11,099 nt of DNA from Actinomycetales bacterium (GTDB lineage Bacteria; Actinomycetota; Actinomycetes; Propionibacteriales; Nocardioidaceae), in contig JAAZCT010000066.1 in NCBI GenBank assembly GCA_012513165.1, positions 1-11,099 of the forward strand, written 5' to 3'. Position numbers and translations under genes: made by a program. The notes beneath the pieces are model-generated. The model saw only the letters and a list, made by a program, of their open reading frames with translations, was not told the origin of the DNA and searched no databases. Of this stretch, positions 6,523-11,099 are shown piece after piece (positions within the stretch are counted from its first letter, which is position 1; each line of letters starts with the position of its first letter).

Positions 6523-6523
6523 A
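6500..6523 (+). promoter_or_regulatory. DnaA-box pair at the topA/tmk junction
   Basis: TTATCCACA at 6515-6523 is identical to the strongest DnaA-box consensus (TTATNCACA). A second, two-mismatch copy, GAATCCACA, lies 15 bp away at 6500-6508 in the same orientation. They fall upstream of the internal ATG (6474) and over the GTG (6522) of tmk. Sequence identity is certain; binding by DnaA is inferred, and the perfect copy would encode VDK if the GTG start is used. Confidence 0.35.
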
Positions 6524-6546
6524 ATGTCGGGCCGCTCGCCGGGGTG

Positions 6547-9297
6547 TCAGTCCTTTGCGGGCGCCTTTTTCGCTGCCGCTTTCTTGGCTGGCGCCTTTTT
6601 GGCAGCAGTCTTCTTCGCAGTGGTCTTCTTCGCCGTAGCTTTCTTCGTCGTCTTCTTGGCAGTCTTCTTGGTGGTCTTCTTCGCCCCGCGCTTGGCCGCC
6701 TTCTTGGCTGGGCCCTTCGCGCGACGTTCAGCCAGCAACTCGACGGCCCGTTCGTGCGTCAGCGTCTCGATCGAGTCGTCTTTACGCAGGGTTGCGTTGT
6801 ACTCGCCGTCGGTCACATACGCGCCGAAGCGGCCATCCTTCGCGACGATCGGCTCGCCGCTGGTGGGGTCGACTCCCAGTTCTTTCAGAGGCGCGGCGGC
6901 CGCCCGACGGCCATAGGTTTTCGGCTGCGCGTAGATTGCCAGCGCTTCTTCAGCGGTGATCGTCAGCAACTGCTCTTCGTTCTCGAGCGAACGCGAGTCG
7001 GTGCCCTTCTTCAAGTACGGACCATATCGGCCGTTCTGCGCCGTGATCTCTTGGCCTTCAGCGTCCGCGCCCACCACGCGCGGCAGGGTCAACAACTGAA
7101 GCGCTTCGTCCAAGGTAACCGAATCGAGCGACATGGTCTTGAACAGGCTCGAGGTGCGCGGCTTGGCGCTCTTCTCCGCATCTGCCGGCAACTCTTCGAC
7201 CACGTACGGGCCGAAGCGGCCGTTCTTCGCCACGACCGTCAAGCCGGTGTCTGGGTGAGAGCCGAGGATCTTTTCGGCCCCGGCCGGATTCGCGAGCAGT
7301 TCCTTGGCCAGTTCGAGCGTCAACTCATCTGGCGGGAGTTCTTCGGGAATGTTGGCCCGTGTTGGAACGTCCGCGCCGTCCTTGCCCGGAACCATGGGAG
7401 GGCCTTCGACGTACGGCCCATAACGGCCGACGCGTACTGCCACGCCTTCGCCGAGACTGAACGTGGACAGCTCGCGAGCGTCGATGTCTGGCAGGTTGTC
7501 GATGAGCAGTTTCAAGCCGGTGTCGCTGGCTCCTTCACCCGACCAGAAACTCTGCAACACGGCAACACGATCTTCGTTGCCGTTCGAGATCTCATCGAGG
7601 ACGCTCTCGAGTTCTGCGGTGAACTCGTACTGCACCAAACGACCGAAGTGTTGCTCGAGCAAGCGGGTGACGCTGAACGCGATCCACGCCGGGACGAGCG
7701 CGGTCCCGCGCTTGTAGACGTAGCCGCGAGCCTGGATCGTGTTGATAATCGAGGCGTACGTGGACGGGCGACCGATTTCGCGTTCTTCAAGTTCCTTGAT
7801 GAGCGAGGCTTCGGTGTACCGGGCGGGGGGCTTCGTTTCGTGCCCGACAGCAGCCAGTTCGGCTGGTGTCAGCATCTCGCCTTCAGCCAAGTTCGGCAGT
7901 TTCGTCTGCTGGTCGTCGCCGACCGCGTCGGGGCCTTCAGTCGCTTCGACGTAAGCCTTAAGGAAACCGTGGAACGTGATCGTACGACCCGAGGCGGAGA
8001 ACTCGACCTCGTCGTTCGCGGCGGTTTGCGCAGCGATGCGCACTGAAACTTGGTTGCCGCGCGCGTCTGCCATTTGCGAGGCGATCGTGCGCTTCCAGAT
8101 CAGTTCGTAGAGGCGCATTTCGTCGCCACTCAAACCGGTTTGCTGGGGCGTGCGGAAGTTCTCGCCCGATGGACGAATCGCCTCGTGCGCCTCTTGCGCG
8201 TTCTTAACTTTGGAGCTGTAGACGCGCGGCTTGTCTGGCAGGTACTGCTCGCCGAACAATTCAGTAACTTGGCGGCGGGCGGCCGTCAGGGCCGTCTGCG
8301 CCAGTGTGACCGAGTCGGTACGCATATAGGTAATGAAGCCGCCTTCATACAAGCGTTGCGCCACCGACATCGTGCGCTGGGCGCCGAAACCGAACTTGCG
8401 CGACGCTTCCTGCTGCAAGGTCGTGGTGCGGAACGGTGCATAAGGACGGCGCGTGAACGGCTTGGATTCGATCGAGCTGACCGCGAATTCTCGTCCAGCC
8501 AAGTCTGCTGCGAGGGCGCGGGCGCGGGCCTCGTCGACATGAACCGACTTACCGCTGTGTTGGCCTTGATTGTCGAAGTTGGAGCCGTTGGCGATCCGTT
8601 GGCCGTTCAGCGAGAACAGTTTCGCGCCGAAAACCCGTGGCTCATCGGCGTCCGCGCGTTCTCCGGCGTCGAACTTGGCTTCGAGGTCCCAATAGCCGAC
8701 CGAAACGAAAGCCATCCGCTCGCGTTCGCGTTCCACGACAAGTCGCGTGGCAACAGATTGCACGCGGCCAGCCGACAGTTTCGGCATGACTTTCTTCCAC
8801 AAGACCGGACTAACTTCGTAGCCGTATAAACGGTCAAGGATGCGCCGAGTCTCTTGAGCGTCTACGAGGTCGGTATCAATGTCGCGCGGGTTTTGGATCG
8901 CGCGTTGGATCGCTTCGGCCGTGATCTCGTTGAAGGCGATGCGCTTGACCGGGACTTTTGGTTTGAGTTCGTCGTAAAGGTGCCAAGCGATCGCTTCGCC
9001 CTCGCGGTCCTCATCGGTCGCGAGGATGAGTTCGTCAGACTCTTTGAGCAACTTCTTGAGTTTGGTGATCTGGGCTTTCTTATCCGCAGGCACCACGTAG
9101 ATCGGTTCGAAGTCGTTGTCGATGTTGACCCCGAGGCGCGACCATGCTTCAGCCTTGTATTTCGCCGGGATCTGTTCAGCCCGCTGCGGAAGGTCACGAA
9201 TATGGCCGACGGATGAGTCGACTACATAGCCGTCTCCCAAATAGGCTTGAATGCTTCGCACCTTATTTGGAGACTCCACGATGACGAGACTTGTCAC
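6547..9297 (-). CDS. topA: DNA topoisomerase I (type IA)
   Basis: Relaxes negative supercoils by passing one strand through a transient break, with the 5' phosphate held on tyrosine. The 916 residues run: Toprim domain with VESPNK (7-12, Glu8) and DEDRE (95-99, acidic triad with Mg2+), KLSAGRVQS (173-181), catalytic Tyr324 in FITYMRTDS, HEAIRP (371-376), and IGRPSTYASI (508-517). There are no C-terminal zinc fingers. Instead four GRYGPY-like topoisomerase C-terminal repeats occur (624-629, 693-698, 756-761, 822-827), then a Lys/Ala/Thr tail (860-916), the arrangement of actinobacterial TopA, where the tail binds DNA. Start: the frame opens at TTG 9342, but GTG 9297 has a good AGGAG 6 nt upstream and gives the family's short N-terminus (MTSLVIVESP). 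The previous gene ends 80 bp upstream. The stop lies 24 bp before the long tmk start. Confidence 0.98.
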   Translation of the reverse strand: MTSLVIVESPNKVRSIQAYLGDGYVVDSSVGHIRDLPQRAEQIPAKYKAEAWSRLGVNIDNDFEPIYVVPADKKAQITKLKKLLKESDELILATDEDREGEAIAWHLYDELKPKVPVKRIAFNEITAEAIQRAIQNPRDIDTDLVDAQETRRILDRLYGYEVSPVLWKKVMPKLSAGRVQSVATRLVVERERERMAFVSVGYWDLEAKFDAGERADADEPRVFGAKLFSLNGQRIANGSNFDNQGQHSGKSVHVDEARARALAADLAGREFAVSSIESKPFTRRPYAPFRTTTLQQEASRKFGFGAQRTMSVAQRLYEGGFITYMRTDSVTLAQTALTAARRQVTELFGEQYLPDKPRVYSSKVKNAQEAHEAIRPSGENFRTPQQTGLSGDEMRLYELIWKRTIASQMADARGNQVSVRIAAQTAANDEVEFSASGRTITFHGFLKAYVEATEGPDAVGDDQQTKLPNLAEGEMLTPAELAAVGHETKPPARYTEASLIKELEEREIGRPSTYASIINTIQARGYVYKRGTALVPAWIAFSVTRLLEQHFGRLVQYEFTAELESVLDEISNGNEDRVAVLQSFWSGEGASDTGLKLLIDNLPDIDARELSTFSLGEGVAVRVGRYGPYVEGPPMVPGKDGADVPTRANIPEELPPDELTLELAKELLANPAGAEKILGSHPDTGLTVVAKNGRFGPYVVEELPADAEKSAKPRTSSLFKTMSLDSVTLDEALQLLTLPRVVGADAEGQEITAQNGRYGPYLKKGTDSRSLENEEQLLTITAEEALAIYAQPKTYGRRAAAAPLKELGVDPTSGEPIVAKDGRFGAYVTDGEYNATLRKDDSIETLTHERAVELLAERRAKGPAKKAAKRGAKKTTKKTAKKTTKKATAKKTTAKKTAAKKAPAKKAAAKKAPAKD
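6550..6720 (-). repeat. Low-complexity Lys/Ala/Thr repeat coding for the TopA tail
   Basis: The last 57 codons of topA consist of repeated short units such as KKTTK, AKKTT, AKKTAAKK and AKKAPAKK, giving a strongly basic tail. At the DNA level the plus strand is a run of near-repeats of CTTCTTCGC/CTTCTTGGC, which makes the segment prone to unit gain or loss. In other actinobacteria such tails add DNA binding and processivity to TopA. Confidence 0.8.
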
Positions 9298-9303
9298 TGA
9301 ACA

Positions 9304-9308
9304 CTCCT
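9304..9308 (-). promoter_or_regulatory. Ribosome binding site that sets the topA start
   Basis: AGGAG (9308-9304 on the minus strand) lies 6 nt before GTG at 9297-9295. It is the best Shine-Dalgarno match that I found in the window and argues against the upstream TTG at 9342. Confidence 0.8.
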
Positions 9309-9312
9309 GCTG

Positions 9313-9342
9313 AATATGGGGATTAACCCGATCAGTCGCCAA
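9313..9342 (-). promoter_or_regulatory. Possible topA promoter
   Basis: On the minus strand TTGGCG (9342-9337) and CATATT (9318-9313), 18 nt apart, each match four of six consensus positions. Transcription would begin just before or within the ribosome site, leaving a very short leader. The 80-bp gap after the methyltransferase gene shows no terminator, so read-through from upstream is also likely. Confidence 0.25.
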
Positions 9343-9377
9343 CGGTAGCGCGAACTATCAAGGTTTACGAGACCCGG

Positions 9378-10838
9378 TCACCTAGAAACGATAAATCCGT
9401 CTCTCACGAGATCTAGGATTATCGGTTCATGCTGCCGGTTGGTTTCTGCTGCGTCAAGTCCCAAGATCGAGGCGATGCTGTCCAGAATTTGCTTTCCGGA
9501 GAGGTCGCCATCGCACGCAGAAACGAATCCTGCCGTGATCGTGTCGAGGTGGGCCGTGGGCGCTAGCCCCGTGGTGCGTCGTAACGAAATCGAGTTCGGA
9601 TTGCTGGCTCCCGGCCGTGCGATCGTCTCCTCGACGACGTCTGGCGCCACCACCCAATGCTGTTCGAGCAGATCGGGGGCTTCGAGTTGGTTGAGGCGTT
9701 CGGGCCAGGCCGCAAATTCGACGCCCACGGGTTCAGCGACCGGCGCGACGTGTTCTTCGATCCGGACGCTGGGTTGCTCACGATCGGTTTTATGCAGGTT
9801 GATCCAGCCGAACCCCATCGAGGCGATCTGTTGGGATTCGAACCAAGCAAGCCAGTGTTCGTAGCGGCGCGTGAACTCCGGTCCGCGCGCGAGGCCGGAA
9901 TCCGCCAGCCACATTTCGGTGTATTCAGGCAAATCAACTGACTCGCGTCGAATCACCCACGCGTCGAGCGCCGTGGGTTCGATCCATTCGGCTAGACGTT
10001 CGTCCCACGGCTGACCCTCCGGTTCAACCCAAGCGGCCAGTATCTGACACAGGCCGTCGTTTGCCAGGTAGTCGGCCGCACCCGTAACGACGTGACGCAC
10101 GATGTCGTCTGCCGCAAAACCGGTTTCGCGATAAACGAGTCGGTCCCCTTCCACTGGAGAAACCACGAACGGCGGGTTCGTGACGATCAGATCGAACTCG
10201 CCAGACACCGGCTCATACAGGCTGCCGTTCGCGAAGTCGATTTCCACCTGGTTGAGTTCCGCGGTGATGGCCGCAAGCATCAGCGCTCGGTCGTTGACGT
10301 CTGTGGCGACCACCTGCTGCGCGTGCGTGGAAAGGTGCAGCGCTTGGACGCCACAACCGGTTCCCAAATCGAGGGCCCGCCTGATCGGTTGACGGGCCGT
10401 GAGCCGTGCGAGCGAGGAGGACGCTTCGCTGATCCCTAGAACAAAGTCCGGGCGCACCGGCGACGGAACGCCGTTCATGCCCGGGGTGAGGTCGCTGAGG
10501 ACCCACCAGTCGTGCGTTTCGTCTCCGTAGGGGCGAATCTCGACAAGCGCTGAAACCGCGTCGTTGTTGAGTCCGAGGATGCGCGCTTCGAGGAGTGACT
10601 CGAACACGTCACCAAATACGGCGCGCGCCGCGGCGGACGTGACTGTTCCTTGGAGGGAGAACAGGCGCGTGAGGAGTTCCAGTTTCGAATCACCGGCCGT
10701 GGCCAAGAACCCGGGTGTCGTCTCGTTTCGCGCGAGCGCACGCCACGCGGGCAAACCCAACACCTCAAGAACGGCGTCGGCGGTGAAACCCTCGAGAACT
10801 TCGCGAAGCCGAGTGATCTGGCCTGCGTTCAGCTTCAC
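9378..10838 (-). CDS. Class I SAM-dependent methyltransferase, HemK/RsmC-like, with N- and C-terminal extra domains
   Basis: 486 residues. The centre is a Rossmann-fold methyltransferase: SAM-binding motif [14 protein letters not shown] (155-167), the acidic end of strand 2 VVATD (176-180), and the catalytic motif IV TNPPF (220-224), as in enzymes that methylate amino groups of glutamine (PrmC) or of nucleic-acid bases (RsmC and others). An N-terminal helical/winged-helix-like domain (about 1-120, with [21 protein letters not shown]) and a C-terminal extension (about 310-486, ending in a winged-helix-like [16 protein letters not shown]...[10 protein letters not shown]) are not found in PrmC. 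I recognise this as an actinobacterial family placed beside topA, but I know no confirmed substrate. The GTG start overlaps the stop of the STAS gene as GTGA, so the pair is coupled. It may modify ribosomal protein, rRNA or DNA. Confidence 0.85.
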   Translation of the reverse strand: MKLNAGQITRLREVLEGFTADAVLEVLGLPAWRALARNETTPGFLATAGDSKLELLTRLFSLQGTVTSAAARAVFGDVFESLLEARILGLNNDAVSALVEIRPYGDETHDWWVLSDLTPGMNGVPSPVRPDFVLGISEASSSLARLTARQPIRRALDLGTGCGVQALHLSTHAQQVVATDVNDRALMLAAITAELNQVEIDFANGSLYEPVSGEFDLIVTNPPFVVSPVEGDRLVYRETGFAADDIVRHVVTGAADYLANDGLCQILAAWVEPEGQPWDERLAEWIEPTALDAWVIRRESVDLPEYTEMWLADSGLARGPEFTRRYEHWLAWFESQQIASMGFGWINLHKTDREQPSVRIEEHVAPVAEPVGVEFAAWPERLNQLEAPDLLEQHWVVAPDVVEETIARPGASNPNSISLRRTTGLAPTAHLDTITAGFVSACDGDLSGKQILDSIASILGLDAAETNRQHEPIILDLVRDGFIVSR

Positions 10839-11099
10839 GCCATCACGTGGTCCACCGAACGGTGGAGTTGGAAGACCCGGTCAAGACCTGTGATGTCAAA
10901 GATTCGCAAGAGCCGTTCGCTGGTGCAGACGATGTCCAGCGAGCCGTTGTCGGCGCGAACTCGTTTGAGCGCACCCACGAGCACGCCGAGGCCAGTCGAA
11001 TCGAGGAAGGCCACCTTTTCGATATCCACAATCAGTCGCGTGTTTCCTCGATCAATGGCAGAAATGATGACTTCCCGCAGTTTTGGCGCGGTGTAGACA
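10835..11099 (-). CDS. bldG: STAS-domain anti-sigma factor antagonist, BldG/RsbV-like (N-terminus outside window)
   Basis: The last 87 residues are present, from [20 protein letters not shown] to the C-terminus DHVMA. The core [26 protein letters not shown] carries the phosphorylation motif DSTGLG, whose serine in SpoIIAA/RsbV/BldG proteins is phosphorylated by a partner anti-sigma kinase. The unphosphorylated form binds the anti-sigma factor and frees the sigma factor. Together with [19 protein letters not shown] this is closest, from memory, to Streptomyces BldG, which also lies upstream of topA; the symbol is therefore a synteny-based suggestion. The partner kinase gene is not in the window and may be nearby to the right. 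The true start lies beyond position 11099; internal GTG codons giving a 64-residue product would cut the STAS fold and are not credible starts. The TGA overlaps the methyltransferase GTG. Confidence 0.9.
   Translation of the reverse strand, partial: VYTAPKLREVIISAIDRGNTRLIVDIEKVAFLDSTGLGVLVGALKRVRADNGSLDIVCTSERLLRIFDITGLDRVFQLHRSVDHVMA

Noticed and set aside
6544..8046. A 500-codon open frame on the plus strand, and another of 259 codons at 8050-8829, opposite topA
   Set aside because: They lie antisense to the clearly real topA and contain no recognisable domain; composition is Arg/Phe/Leu-rich, as expected from the reverse of GC-rich Lys/Ala/Glu codons.
11022..11030. ATATCCACA, one mismatch from a DnaA box
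   Set aside because: Inside the conserved STAS coding region (encoding VDI on the other strand) and not perfect; likely chance.
1..11099. Mobile element, CRISPR array, prophage or defence island
   Set aside because: No transposase, integrase, long terminal inverted repeat, regular spacer-repeat array or defence-type protein was seen; gene content is housekeeping.

Overview
The window reads as a stretch of core chromosome from a moderately high-GC actinomycete (Actinobacteria). The main reasons are the gene order STAS anti-anti-sigma (BldG-like), methyltransferase, topA, tmk, holB, secreted tripeptidyl-aminopeptidase-like hydrolase, which matches my recollection of the bldG-topA-tmk region of Streptomyces; a TopA with a Lys/Ala-rich C-terminal tail instead of zinc fingers; a SpoU/TrmH methyltransferase next to pyrE; frequent GTG starts; a leaderless promoter; and a tRNA gene without an encoded CCA. 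Family level cannot be fixed from the sequence alone; the Actinomycetaceae or relatives are only a guess. I see no insertion sequence, prophage, CRISPR array or defence gene.

Layout, left to right. Positions 1-879 (minus strand): the start of a TrmH/SpoU-type RNA methyltransferase and, just upstream and overlapping it by 4 bp, pyrE of the long E. coli type. Positions 880-1315: a divergent intergenic region with a likely pyrE promoter, a plus-strand terminator-like hairpin with no gene in front of it, and a promoter for the next gene. Positions 1316-2695 (plus): a seven-helix membrane protein with a PAS-like domain and what looks like a decayed GGDEF domain. Positions 2716-2788 (minus): tRNA-Thr(CGT). 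Positions 2889-3191 (plus): a small AroQ-class chorismate mutase with a clear leaderless promoter. It ends 6 bp from the convergent hydrolase gene.

Positions 3198-11099 (minus) form one co-oriented block, read from right to left: STAS/BldG-like gene (cut by the window edge), a multidomain class I methyltransferase, topA, tmk, holB and the membrane-anchored alpha/beta hydrolase. Three of the five junctions are 4-bp stop/start overlaps (GTGA, ATGA, GTGA), so translational coupling is likely. The other two gaps are about 80 bp and 24-72 bp, and may carry internal promoters. Functionally the block joins DNA supercoiling (TopA), dTTP supply (Tmk) and the clamp loader (HolB) with a sigma-factor partner-switching protein and a secreted peptidase.

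The most unusual items are the apparently inactive GGDEF receptor at 1316-2695, the orphan hairpin/terminator at about 1020-1112, a perfect DnaA-box sequence at the topA/tmk junction, and the E. coli-type PyrE in an actinobacterial setting. No wholly new multi-gene system is evident.
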